Below, one piece after another: positions 25,933-34,551 of a stretch of DNA of 64,000 bases. Below the pieces are notes generated by a model. It did no database searches, was not told where the DNA came from, and saw nothing but the letters and a program-made list of their open reading frames with translations. The DNA is from Methanobrevibacter sp. (lineage in GTDB: Archaea; Methanobacteriota; Methanobacteria; Methanobacteriales; Methanobacteriaceae). Location: the NCBI RefSeq assembly GCF_017431965.1, contig NZ_JAFRKB010000049.1, forward strand, positions 1 to 64,000, written 5' to 3'. The first letter of the stretch is position 1. Each line of letters starts with the position of its first letter. The position numbers were made by a program, and so were the translations under genes.

Positions 25933-26886
25933 ATGAACATTTTAATAGTTGGAGCAGGAGCTGTAGGAATTGGTCTTGCAACATCCGTGAAATCACAGGG
26001 CGCAAACATTTCAATTTTTGCAAGAGGAAAAACAGCCACTGCAATTAAGGAAAATGGAATTGAAAGATGCGGACTGTTTACACATTACCGTTTTGATAGT
26101 AAAGATATTAATGTATACGAAGATTACGAAAGCATAAAAAGTGATTCATTTGACTATATTTTCATTACAAGCAAAACAACTGCAAATGAAGAAATTGCTC
26201 ATAATCTAAATGAAAATAAAAGAATATTAAAGGAAAACGGAAAAATAATTATTTTCCAAAACGGATTTGGAAACGATGAATATTATCTGAAATACTTTTC
26301 CAAAAAGGAAGTCTTCTCAGCCCGTGTGATTACAGGCTTTACACGTCCTCAAAGAAATATCAGTGAAGTGACAGTATATACCGAACCTATTTTAATTGGA
26401 TCTCTGCAGCATGAAAATCCGAAATGTCTTCAGGAAATAGCTGACATGATAACCAATTCAGGAATCAGATGTGAACTCACTAACGAATTGGACAGATACT
26501 TATGGGCAAAAATGCTTTATAACTGTGCACTCAATCCTTTGGGAGCCATACTTGACGTAAACTATGGAAAATTAACCGAAAACGAATATTCAAAACAGAT
26601 AATGGACAATATAATAGATGAAATATTTGATGTCATCAAGGCATCAGGATACTCAACACTTTGGAATACGGCAAATGAGTACAAAGAGGTATTCTATTCA
26701 AAGCTAGTTCCGGATACATATGGACATTACTCATCAACACACCAAGATATCCAAAGGGAAATTAAAACCGAAATTGAATCTCTGAATGGTAAGGTTATAG
26801 AACTGGGAGAAAAAAATAATGTTGATGTCAGTACAAATAGAATCATCTATAATCTAATCAAATCTATTGAAAATGAGTTTAAATAA
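25933..26886 (+). CDS. 2-dehydropantoate 2-reductase (ketopantoate reductase) family
   Basis: The 317-residue protein has an N-terminal NADP loop VGAGAVGIGLA, the FQNGFGNDEYY segment (the conserved N-G of the family) and ELDRYLWAKMLYNCALNPLGAIL, with the catalytic Lys and the C-terminal helical domain. It should reduce 2-dehydropantoate to pantoate with NADPH, the step before pantoate kinase on the archaeal CoA route; that kinase is encoded at 48828-49673. Paralogs of unknown substrate exist, so the symbol is left empty. Confidence 0.85.
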   Translation: MNILIVGAGAVGIGLATSVKSQGANISIFARGKTATAIKENGIERCGLFTHYRFDSKDINVYEDYESIKSDSFDYIFITSKTTANEEIAHNLNENKRILKENGKIIIFQNGFGNDEYYLKYFSKKEVFSARVITGFTRPQRNISEVTVYTEPILIGSLQHENPKCLQEIADMITNSGIRCELTNELDRYLWAKMLYNCALNPLGAILDVNYGKLTENEYSKQIMDNIIDEIFDVIKASGYSTLWNTANEYKEVFYSKLVPDTYGHYSSTHQDIQREIKTEIESLNGKVIELGEKNNVDVSTNRIIYNLIKSIENEFK

Positions 26887-26904
26887 CCAATATTATACTA
26901 AACC

Positions 26905-27047
26905 TTTATATATGTTGAAAATTAAAATAGTATTGTTCATATTGTTATATACTATTTTTTTATAATATGAACAATGGTGATGGTTGAAATGAGCATTCGT
27001 TTGTATTCCTTTAGTGGTGTTTAGGAAGAGAATGTTCATTTGTTTTT
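26905..27047 (+). ncRNA. Candidate small RNA with two stem-loops
   Basis: The 195-base gap between two plus-strand genes holds a TATA-like TTTATATA at 26905-26912. About 20-25 bases further, at the expected start, a perfect 12-base inverted repeat begins: ATTGTTCATATT (26932-26943) and AATATGAACAAT (26964-26975). A second repeat, AAATGAGCATTC (26987-26998) with GAATGTTCATTT (27030-27041), pairs fully in RNA if one G-U is allowed. A T5 run (27042-27046) follows. Together these suggest a short RNA of about 110 bases. It may instead be a terminator plus promoter. Confidence 0.35.
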
Positions 27048-27081
27048 AAAACTTATTTTATAATTATATTTCAGTGATATT

Positions 27082-27570
27082 ATGAGCGAACTTAAAGAAT
27101 TAGTGGAAAAATTTATTGAAATTGATGACGATTTGAATGAAAAAATCGAAAATGCTTTGGATGAAAATGATGAACTCGACGACTCCTTTGAAGATGATAA
27201 CAAGGAACAACTTGAACAGTTAGGTGAAATCTACCATGAAATCGAACACCAAGTATTCCATGAAGAATTCATCGTCGTATTGAATGCGAACAGTGAAGAT
27301 AAGGAAATTGTAGCATTAATCATTAGTGAAGAAGATGAAGAAAAAGAAGAATTTGTCATTCCTGTTTATACTGATGAAGCGGAAGCTGATGAAGCTATTG
27401 AAGTTTTTAAAGAGCAATTCGGAGAAAATGAATTTATCTGCGATAAGCAAATAGGCAATGAAATCATTAGCGATTATGCTGAAGATGAAGGATTTATTGG
27501 CCTTGCAATCAATGCACCACAATGGGATTTCGTTATCGGTGGTGAAGACGTTCACGATTGTTGTGAGTAA
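27082..27570 (+). CDS. SseB-like protein, acidic, copy 1
   Basis: The 162-residue protein is strongly acidic and shows the SseB N-terminal domain pattern: a strand ending in FVIPVYTDEAEADEAIEVF, then a later strand and the GLAINAPQWDF segment. SseB-like domains are found in bacteria with diverse roles, and their role in methanogens is unknown. AGTGATATT supports the start. Its stop lies two bases before the next SseB-like gene, so the two form an operon. A third copy lies at 33160-33558. Confidence 0.55.
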   Translation: MSELKELVEKFIEIDDDLNEKIENALDENDELDDSFEDDNKEQLEQLGEIYHEIEHQVFHEEFIVVLNANSEDKEIVALIISEEDEEKEEFVIPVYTDEAEADEAIEVFKEQFGENEFICDKQIGNEIISDYAEDEGFIGLAINAPQWDFVIGGEDVHDCCE

Positions 27571-27572
27571 AT

Positions 27573-28016
27573 ATGAACCCTAAAGATTATGAAGATTATC
27601 AAAAAAACAATGTGAAAGCTTCCAAAAGCCAGCTTAAAGACTATATCCAAATCTATGCGGATATGGCTAAAAAGCTTAAAACCGAAGATGCAGTTGAGCT
27701 TGAAGCTGTTAAGGCAAACATCAAAAATACATATCCCAAAGAGATTTACTTTACTTTGGTTGATGAAATAGACAGACCAGTTAAACTAACTCTAACTGAG
27801 GCAAGCAAGGAATATATCATCCCAATATTTACAGACATTAGGGAATATGCTGTTGGAAGCGCTAAAATATCTGGCTTATTTTTAGATAAATTGGAAATGA
27901 AAGTTTTAACTCCAGAGGATATTTCTAAAATGGCTGATGAGGATGAGCATTTCCAAGGTTTTGTAATAAATCCGCATTCACAAAACTTCAATATGGACAG
28001 AAACGGAAATTTTTAG
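27573..28016 (+). CDS. SseB-like protein, copy 2
   Basis: The 147-residue protein shares with its upstream neighbour the strand-turn KEYIIPIFTDIREYAVG and a final FQGFVINPHSQNF. It is more basic at the N-terminus (KASKSQLKDYIQIY). The role is unknown; the pair may form a heterodimer. It ends seven bases before the convergent ATP-grasp gene. Confidence 0.55.
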   Translation: MNPKDYEDYQKNNVKASKSQLKDYIQIYADMAKKLKTEDAVELEAVKANIKNTYPKEIYFTLVDEIDRPVKLTLTEASKEYIIPIFTDIREYAVGSAKISGLFLDKLEMKVLTPEDISKMADEDEHFQGFVINPHSQNFNMDRNGNF

Positions 28017-28022
28017 AATTCA

Positions 28023-29717
28023 TTATCTTTTAGATGCTATAATCATTCTTGGCATATGGTGCAAAGGCAATTCTATTTTTAAATCCAAAGACTTAATTAA
28101 GGCTTCTGCACCAACTCTTGAATTAGGCATGAATTCATAAGTTGTCTTTGGAACAATGATCAAACCGCCTACTTTAACTTTATCCAAGATTTCCAAAAAT
28201 ATACTTACAGTACCATAATCCTGTATATCTAATAAACTTTTGTTTAAATTAACAATGACACAATCAAATTTTCCGTTAAGCTCTTTTATATTTTCAGGAC
28301 TCACTTGCAATATATTTAAATCTTCAAACACATTGTCTGTAACCAATAATCCTGTTCCATATGTAGTAGCCTGATTACATAGAGATTCAATGTCCCTATA
28401 AATTTCATCCTGCTCAACAGGAATTTCGTTGTCATCTTCTTCACTCAATACCAATTGAAAGGCTTTTCTTTCAATATCACGTAAAAGATTAACATCTTTA
28501 TAAACCTGATATGGATCTTCATGAACTAAATAAACATCCCCACAGCTTGTTTCCAGGTCTTGTGTTTTTAAAAATGGTTGAACCTCGGTTATTTGAGTAA
28601 TCATGGTTTTATAATGACTTTTTAATTTGGTGCTGATATTTTCAATTGGTGCAGACTTGGCAATCATATCCTTTGGAACAATGAAAGATTTGATGACCCC
28701 CTTGGCAAATAGCTCATATTTCTTTTTTCGTTCATGATTAAATTTATCCGGATTTAAATAGGAATCCAGACAACTGTCGGTTTCATGCTGACCGGAAATC
28801 TTATCTAAAAAATTTGCCTCCAAATTACCTCCATGCGGCCTGCAATTCACCTCAATTAAAACAGGCCCATTTTCATCAACCATATACTCTCCATGAACTG
28901 GACCATATTGAATTCCTAAAGCATCGCAAACATCATATGCATATTCTACAAGTTCTGATTCGCCAAGAGACAATTCATCAACAGTTTCATCATAATCATA
29001 AATATGGCCCCCTTCAGATGTATTTACCTTATTATACTTCCAGATTGTAGTTACACGATGAATGCCCTTGCAGGATACAGTATTTACCACATATTCCACA
29101 CCATCAATAAATTCCTGAATTAATATGCCATTTATATCATTTCCATAAACACCCTTCAATGAAAACAATTCATCAATATCCCTAATCATCTCCTGTTTAT
29201 TCATACAAATCTTAACACCAACAGATGCCGCACTGTAAACAGGTTTTACAACAACTTTTTTCAAGCCTTCCCTTTCATAATAATCAATGGCTTCCTCCAC
29301 TGATTTGACAACGCTTCCCTTAATGTAGCGAAGACCGTTTTCAGCCAATCTATTATGCATTTCATCTTTTAAAGTCATCGCATCAATATTTTCAATAGGA
29401 TTGCATAAAAGATTCAAATCATTGGATAATTTGGTAGCCAGTATGACCCCTTCTTCAGTTCCGGGAACAATCAATAATGGATCATATGCCTTAACCATTT
29501 CAAGTGTTTCTTCATAGGAATCCTTTTCATAAATCAACTCAAAATCATTATCTATTAAATCATAGCAACTTCTAACTTCTTCGAGGTAATGCCTTGCTTC
29601 ATCGGAGTCATTTTGAAGCTTCAATTCCAAAATAATGGGATTGTGATTTCTATCGATAATGTCTTGAACATAATTAATACCCGTTGACATGCATTGAACA
29701 ATGATTATATTACTCAT
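28023..29717 (-). CDS. ATP-grasp ligase with C-terminal methyltransferase-like domain
   Basis: The start ATG 29717 follows AAGTGATAATC (564 residues). The ATP-grasp core spans residues 100-310: VVVKPVYSAASVGVKI (ATP-binding lysine strand), ILIQEFIDGVEYVVNT, and VLIEVNCRPHGG with the metal-binding Glu and Asn. The RPHGG ending resembles carboxylate-amine ligases of the BacD/carnosine synthase group. Residues 430-564 look like a Rossmann fold with FDCVIVNLNKS and KVKVGGLIIVPK, as in the C-terminal half of methyltransferases, but motif I is lost. It would ligate two carboxylate/amine substrates, perhaps amino acids. It follows the MATE-type transporter by 56 bases on the same strand. Confidence 0.75.
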   Translation of the reverse strand: MSNIIIVQCMSTGINYVQDIIDRNHNPIILELKLQNDSDEARHYLEEVRSCYDLIDNDFELIYEKDSYEETLEMVKAYDPLLIVPGTEEGVILATKLSNDLNLLCNPIENIDAMTLKDEMHNRLAENGLRYIKGSVVKSVEEAIDYYEREGLKKVVVKPVYSAASVGVKICMNKQEMIRDIDELFSLKGVYGNDINGILIQEFIDGVEYVVNTVSCKGIHRVTTIWKYNKVNTSEGGHIYDYDETVDELSLGESELVEYAYDVCDALGIQYGPVHGEYMVDENGPVLIEVNCRPHGGNLEANFLDKISGQHETDSCLDSYLNPDKFNHERKKKYELFAKGVIKSFIVPKDMIAKSAPIENISTKLKSHYKTMITQITEVQPFLKTQDLETSCGDVYLVHEDPYQVYKDVNLLRDIERKAFQLVLSEEDDNEIPVEQDEIYRDIESLCNQATTYGTGLLVTDNVFEDLNILQVSPENIKELNGKFDCVIVNLNKSLLDIQDYGTVSIFLEILDKVKVGGLIIVPKTTYEFMPNSRVGAEALIKSLDLKIELPLHHMPRMIIASKR

Positions 29718-29773
29718 GATTATCACTTATTTGGAAATATTTAAGAATGAAATAATATTAATTTATTTTCTTT

Positions 29774-31501
29774 TTAATTTTTAATTGTAATTACAGTATT
29801 GTTTAAACCTAAAATTTGAGAAAACTCTATATCATCGGCTATTTCATTTAATTTTGAAATATATCCAGAGTCTAAATCAATATTCTCCTTTGGATTGTAG
29901 CTAATTCCAGAATTTTTAATTGAAATTCTTATAGAATCATCTTTTTCACGAATTATTATATCAATGAAATCCACCTTTTCGTTTGCATCAATAATATAAA
30001 ATACAATATCCTCAATAGCCGAACTTACATTATAGGCAAATCTGGAATCAGATAAAAACTTTTTAACCTCCCCTGATAAGTTAATGGCATCCTCTTTACT
30101 TCCCTCAATTGTAAATTCAAACCTGCGCTCATTATCATCATAACGTCTATTCAGGAAGAATCCAGAATATTCGCCCTCTGTCTTTCGGGCAACATATTTG
30201 GAATATATGAAAATGAACAATAATGTCAATATTTCAGCCGCTGCGAATGAAATCCAAAAGCCGTTCACGCCAAAGAGGCCTGACAATACATATGCTAAAA
30301 TCACAGGAAGAATAAATCCTTCAAGAAGTATGATTAAATTCGCCAATTTATTAAACTCCACGGACTGGGCATAGAATAAATACATGTAATTTATGCTGAA
30401 TCCTAAAATACTTAAAGAAAATATTCTAATAACATTCAACACCGTAGGAATATAATTTGGATTGGTTACATTGAATATGAACAATACTGTTTGCGGGAAA
30501 ATTAAAAACAGCAACGTGAAGAATATTCCGAATGCAAGAACTATCTTTAGGGACTTACCGACAACATACTTTACACCATTATAATCCTCTTCATTATAAT
30601 AAACCGTTACAATAGGCAAAAGTGCCTGAGAAGTGCCTAGAATGAATATTTCCACCAAAAATAAAGTGTTCTGACACATGTTCAATGCTGAAAGACCAAG
30701 TTCTGCCAAATATATGCTTATCAATGCATTCAAAAATAAAAATTTTAACGCTATATACAAAGGTATTGAAGAAATTGAGAATCCCGCTTTACAAATACCT
30801 GCCAAATAGCCTGTTAGCTGTGAAAATTTTACTTTAATAAATTTTAATGACCTTTGAGGATTGAAGAAATATATGGTGATATAAATTGCCGATGCAACTG
30901 AACCTAAAGTGAGTGCAAGTCCCGCACCTGAAATTCCCAAGTTTAAAAACTTCATAAATACTACATCAAGGATCATATTTAGGAGATTGCAAATTAAAAA
31001 AGCATTGAATTGTAGTTTAATAAAACCATCTGTTTTAACGAAATAAGATAAACATGCCATATATGACATGAATAAAAATCCAGGAATGACCATGTAATAA
31101 TATTGACTGATAAGAGGTTTCAAGAGATTTGAACCTGATAACGACCCAATTATGAAATCTGGAAAAACATAACAGAACAATGTCAGACATAAAATGGCGA
31201 TTAGCGTAGTTACAATTGAAATCGTAAATATTGCATTTGCCTTGTCATCATCAAAATCCGTTTTTGCACCTGTACATAAAATACTGCCGCCTATTCCCAT
31301 CATCCAATAGATTACATTTTCAAAAGACAACAAAGGTTGCATGCTTTGAACAACAGACAAATATATGGGTCCCATAAAAAGGCTAATGAAAAATGCATCT
31401 ACAATAATTGCAAAATTGCCTGCAATTGATGCCATCAATGTTGGAAAAAACAATTTTTTGAAGTTCTTATTCAATAGCTTAAAATTTCTCTCATATACCA
31501 T
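29774..31501 (-). CDS. MATE family efflux transporter with C-terminal HATPase-like domain
   Basis: ATG 31501 gives 575 residues; the longer TTG-started frame adds only a hydrophilic tail. Twelve membrane segments fill residues 15-440, as in MATE multidrug/metabolite antiporters. A soluble C-terminal domain of about 120 residues follows, with an RsbW-like HATPase pattern: SAIEDIVFYII for the N box, IRISIKNSGISYNP for the G1 box and LDSGYISKLNEIADDIEF after it. The key N of the N box and the D of the G1 box (here N) are lost, so ATP hydrolysis is doubtful. It may be a ligand-binding regulatory tail. The next gene downstream is the ATP-grasp ligase. Confidence 0.8.
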   Translation of the reverse strand: MVYERNFKLLNKNFKKLFFPTLMASIAGNFAIIVDAFFISLFMGPIYLSVVQSMQPLLSFENVIYWMMGIGGSILCTGAKTDFDDDKANAIFTISIVTTLIAILCLTLFCYVFPDFIIGSLSGSNLLKPLISQYYYMVIPGFLFMSYMACLSYFVKTDGFIKLQFNAFLICNLLNMILDVVFMKFLNLGISGAGLALTLGSVASAIYITIYFFNPQRSLKFIKVKFSQLTGYLAGICKAGFSISSIPLYIALKFLFLNALISIYLAELGLSALNMCQNTLFLVEIFILGTSQALLPIVTVYYNEEDYNGVKYVVGKSLKIVLAFGIFFTLLFLIFPQTVLFIFNVTNPNYIPTVLNVIRIFSLSILGFSINYMYLFYAQSVEFNKLANLIILLEGFILPVILAYVLSGLFGVNGFWISFAAAEILTLLFIFIYSKYVARKTEGEYSGFFLNRRYDDNERRFEFTIEGSKEDAINLSGEVKKFLSDSRFAYNVSSAIEDIVFYIIDANEKVDFIDIIIREKDDSIRISIKNSGISYNPKENIDLDSGYISKLNEIADDIEFSQILGLNNTVITIKN

Positions 31502-31668
31502 TATTTTCTTCAGTCTCGCATTTTTTTCTTGATTAAAAACATACTTCAAAACTATATTTGACTTGAGAATATAAAAATATTATTTAAATATGAAAAGATT
31601 AAATTTTAAAAAAAAAGCGACTAAAAATTAGAATTATTATACGTTAATAGAAAAAAATTGGAAATCGA

Positions 31669-31950
31669 TTAGCACTCTTCTTCATCAATTTCCTCATCAT
31701 CAACAACATCATCAGAATAGTATTTGTATCTGTAAGACATTTTAAACCCGGACATCACTTCACGTTTAGGTCTTCTTTTACGTCTTATAACAGGAGCATG
31801 TGAATCCTTAAACTCCTTTTGATGAGATTTAATCAAATTTTTATTTTCACGGTAATATGTAGCATTTTTATGGCGAGTGTGCGGTGCATTATACATCCTT
31901 TTTCTAAGTAATCGCCTGCTACTTGTAACACGCCTTATCACAAAAATCAC
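31669..31950 (-). CDS. Uncharacterised basic/acidic 93-residue protein
   Basis: The reading frame begins with GTG 31950, directly after the stop of the upstream gene; a second GTG three codons later (31941) is possible and is preceded by GTGAT. The N-terminal two thirds are very basic (RRVTSSRRLLRKRMY, RKRRPKREVM), suggesting nucleic acid binding, and the C-terminus is acidic (DDVVDDEEIDEEEC). No family is recognised. It is coupled to the 31951 gene. The 167 bases between the ATG of the MATE gene and this one (31502-31668) look empty. Confidence 0.45.
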   Translation of the reverse strand: MIFVIRRVTSSRRLLRKRMYNAPHTRHKNATYYRENKNLIKSHQKEFKDSHAPVIRRKRRPKREVMSGFKMSYRYKYYSDDVVDDEEIDEEEC

Positions 31951-32145
31951 TTATCTGTTTCTATTTCTATTTTTTGTAGCGGATTTATCTAAAGTAGCTT
32001 GAATTTCATCAATTCTCTCAACAACCACTTTAATAGCTTGTTCTCCTTGACGAGTAGGATTTATACCTTGTTCAACAAGCAATGCATCCCTAATATCTCT
32101 TAGCCTATCGATAGAATCGATTTTCATAATGGTACTGTAAAACAT
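31951..32145 (-). CDS. Uncharacterised 64-residue helical protein
   Basis: The start ATG 32145 is preceded by AGGAGG at 32155-32160 with a 9-base spacer, so translation is well supported. The protein is helical (SIDRLRDIRDALLVEQ, then VVVERIDEIQATLD) with an Asn/Arg tail. The stop directly adjoins the start of the next gene. No function is recognised; a two-gene unit of small proteins that act together is likely. Confidence 0.6.
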   Translation of the reverse strand: MFYSTIMKIDSIDRLRDIRDALLVEQGINPTRQGEQAIKVVVERIDEIQATLDKSATKNRNRNR

Positions 32146-32260
32146 TGACTAATTCCTCCTATATAAAATATATTTTTCATTATAAAAAAGGTTTATGATG
32201 GAAATTCGTTTTCCAAACTATTTAAAAAATTTAAATAATAATAAAAAAGAATTATTAATC

Positions 32261-33157
32261 ATGTTCACTAAACAGCAAGTCATTTACCTGGCAGGAGGAT
32301 GCTTTTGGGGTGTTGAGGCATTCGTCTCAAGGCTGAAAGGAGTTAACCAAACTGAAGTAGGGTATGCCAATGGTCATGATTTGGCTCCAAGTTATGAAAA
32401 GGTATGCACTGGTAAAACCGGGCATGCAGAATGTGTTAAAGTAACCTATAATCCAGAAATTATCAGTTTAAAGGAAATTTTAGATAATTATTACAGAATT
32501 ATTGACCCATTTACACTAAACCGTCAAGGCAATGATATCGGATCACAGTACAGGACTGGAGTGTATTGGCAGGAAGACAGTCAAAAGGAATGTGTTTTAA
32601 AGTTTTTTGCAAAAAAGCAATATGAAAATGAGAAAAAAATTGTTGTTGAAGTAGGACCCATTCATTGCTTTTATCCGGCGGAAGCCTATCATCAAAAATA
32701 CTTGGAAAGAAATCCGCAGGGCTATTGTCATGTTGATTTAAATTTAATAAACTGTGAAGAATTCGACCACTTGACCAAACAAGAGTATGAAATAACACAG
32801 CTTGCTATGACAGAACCACCTTTTAGTGGAAAATATGATGACTTTTTTGAAGATGGTGTGTATGTGGATGTTGTAAATGGTGAAGTTCTGTTCTCTTCAC
32901 AGGACAAATTCGACTCCGGATGCGGGTGGCCAGCATTTTCAAAACCGATATCTGAAGATGCAATAACATTAAACAGAGATTTTTCATACGGCTCAACAAG
33001 GGTTGAAGTAAGAAGCGCCAAAGCCAATTCCCATTTGGGTCATGTATTCAATGACGGACCCGGCGGAACTAAAAGGTATTGCATAAACTCTGCCGCATTG
33101 AAATTTATTCCAAAAGATGAAATTGAAGAATATATTAACAACAAAAACAAAAGTTAG
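32261..33157 (+). CDS. msrAB: Peptide methionine sulfoxide reductase MsrAB fusion
   Basis: I use ATG 32261 (299 residues), because the MsrA domain begins a few residues later with [11 protein letters not shown], where Cys is catalytic. The frame is open 66 bases upstream to 32195. MsrA spans residues 1-170, including GYANGHD and [12 protein letters not shown]. MsrB spans residues 180-299 with [32 protein letters not shown] and RYCINSAAL with the catalytic Cys. The zinc CxxC pairs of some MsrB are absent. The protein repairs both S- and R-methionine sulfoxide in the cytosol. The fused form is bacterial in origin, so lateral gain is likely. Confidence 0.95.
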   Translation: MFTKQQVIYLAGGCFWGVEAFVSRLKGVNQTEVGYANGHDLAPSYEKVCTGKTGHAECVKVTYNPEIISLKEILDNYYRIIDPFTLNRQGNDIGSQYRTGVYWQEDSQKECVLKFFAKKQYENEKKIVVEVGPIHCFYPAEAYHQKYLERNPQGYCHVDLNLINCEEFDHLTKQEYEITQLAMTEPPFSGKYDDFFEDGVYVDVVNGEVLFSSQDKFDSGCGWPAFSKPISEDAITLNRDFSYGSTRVEVRSAKANSHLGHVFNDGPGGTKRYCINSAALKFIPKDEIEEYINNKNKS

Positions 33158-33159
33158 AT

Positions 33160-33558
33160 ATGATGAAATTAGAAGAAGTAAAACATCCTGAGCTTAAAAA
33201 TCATATAAATATGATTTATATGCATAGCGAAAATCAAAATCAGGAAGCTATTGAAAGAACTGAAAACGAAATAAAAGAATATATCTCCGATAAAGAGTTC
33301 ATAATATCCATTGAAGACAATGAACCCGTAAGAATCCCATATGGCAATGATGGCAAATATATCGTTCCCATCTTTACTGATGCTTTGGAGTATGAAAACG
33401 GAATGCAGTATTTCTCATTGAATGTAATGGATGAAAATAAGGAGTATATTATTGAAAAACTGGATTACTTTAAAAAATTAAAAGAAGATCCTAATTTCTT
33501 AGGATACTTGGTTAATATTGCAAGAGTAAGTTATATCATCAACATTACTCTTATTTAG
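33160..33558 (+). CDS. SseB-like protein, copy 3
   Basis: The 132-residue protein carries the same GKYIVPIFTDALEYENG motif as the pair at 27082-28016. Its end, FLGYLVNIARVSYIINITLI, is hydrophobic and differs from the usual NP..F finish, so it may have been altered near the C-terminus. It begins three bases after the msrAB stop, in an operon with it. The last eight bases overlap the convergent Mrp gene. Confidence 0.55.
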   Translation: MMKLEEVKHPELKNHINMIYMHSENQNQEAIERTENEIKEYISDKEFIISIEDNEPVRIPYGNDGKYIVPIFTDALEYENGMQYFSLNVMDENKEYIIEKLDYFKKLKEDPNFLGYLVNIARVSYIINITLI

Positions 33559-34528
33559 CAAACTTTTCCTGAATTTCCAAAACTATTTCTTTGAATCTTT
33601 TTGAAACCTCATCATCAGGATTGAGTACTGATATGACAGCATCCTTGTTTGGAGATTCAGAAACTTGCTCTTCAATAGGCAAATCGCCTAAATATTCAAT
33701 TTCCATTTCTTCAGCAAAAGCTTCTCCATTACCTTTACCGAATATATGAAGTTTTTCTCCACAATGAGGACACATATAATAAGCCATATTTTCAATAAGG
33801 CCTATTTTCTTAATATTCATCATGCCAACCATCTTAACGCATTTTAAAACGTCCTCTTGAGATACGACATTAGGAGTTGTTACCATAATCACAGCATCTG
33901 CATCAGGAATGGTTTGCAATACTGTTAATGGTTCGTCACCGGTTCCAGGCGGGTTATCAATAATCAGATAATCAAGTTCACCCCAATTAACATCAGAAAT
34001 CAATTGCTTGATAGCTCCTGTTTTTTGAGGTCCTCTCCAAATGATAGGAGTATCAATACTTTCCAAAAGGAAAGCCATTGACATTACTTTTAGACCGCTA
34101 GGCAACTCTACAGGAAACATGGAGTATTTGTATTCTTCCTGTTTTGCCTTGATATATTCCGCTTTTTCTTCATCATTTGCAAATGTTTCCTTAGCTAAAC
34201 CCGCTTCGGTAATTTCTTTAAACACTTCAAACTGATGGTTGCTGAATGCTTCGCCATATAACTCTATGCCCAACATTTTAGGTATGTTAGGTCCATGAAT
34301 ATCAGCATCCAAAATACCAGTCTTCAAGCCTAAGCTTTGCAAGGTTTCGGCAATATTAGCCGCTACAGTAGATTTTCCAACTCCTCCTTTTCCACTCATG
34401 ACGACTATCTTATGCTTAATTTTGCCTAAATTTTTAGCTAATCTTAACTCTTGTGCAATCATTTCTCTTTGTTGTTCGGGAGTCATCTGACCTCCGTGAC
34501 CGTGATGTCCGTGTCCATGTTCCGGCAT
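33551..34528 (-). CDS. Mrp/NBP35 family iron-sulfur cluster carrier ATPase
   Basis: The 325-residue P-loop protein has a His-rich N-terminus (EHGHGHHGHGG), a deviant Walker A motif GKGGVGKST, the switch DADIHGPN, LIIDNPPGTGDEP with the Walker B acid, and a CPHCG pair near residue 255 that bridges two subunits with a 4Fe-4S cluster. It should deliver iron-sulfur clusters to target proteins. SD GGAGATGATAAA supports the start. The next gene upstream is a CoA-disulfide-reductase-like flavoprotein. Confidence 0.9.
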   Translation of the reverse strand: MPEHGHGHHGHGGQMTPEQQREMIAQELRLAKNLGKIKHKIVVMSGKGGVGKSTVAANIAETLQSLGLKTGILDADIHGPNIPKMLGIELYGEAFSNHQFEVFKEITEAGLAKETFANDEEKAEYIKAKQEEYKYSMFPVELPSGLKVMSMAFLLESIDTPIIWRGPQKTGAIKQLISDVNWGELDYLIIDNPPGTGDEPLTVLQTIPDADAVIMVTTPNVVSQEDVLKCVKMVGMMNIKKIGLIENMAYYMCPHCGEKLHIFGKGNGEAFAEEMEIEYLGDLPIEEQVSESPNKDAVISVLNPDDEVSKRFKEIVLEIQEKFAK

Positions 34529-34551
34529 TTTATCATCTCCAAAATTATTAA

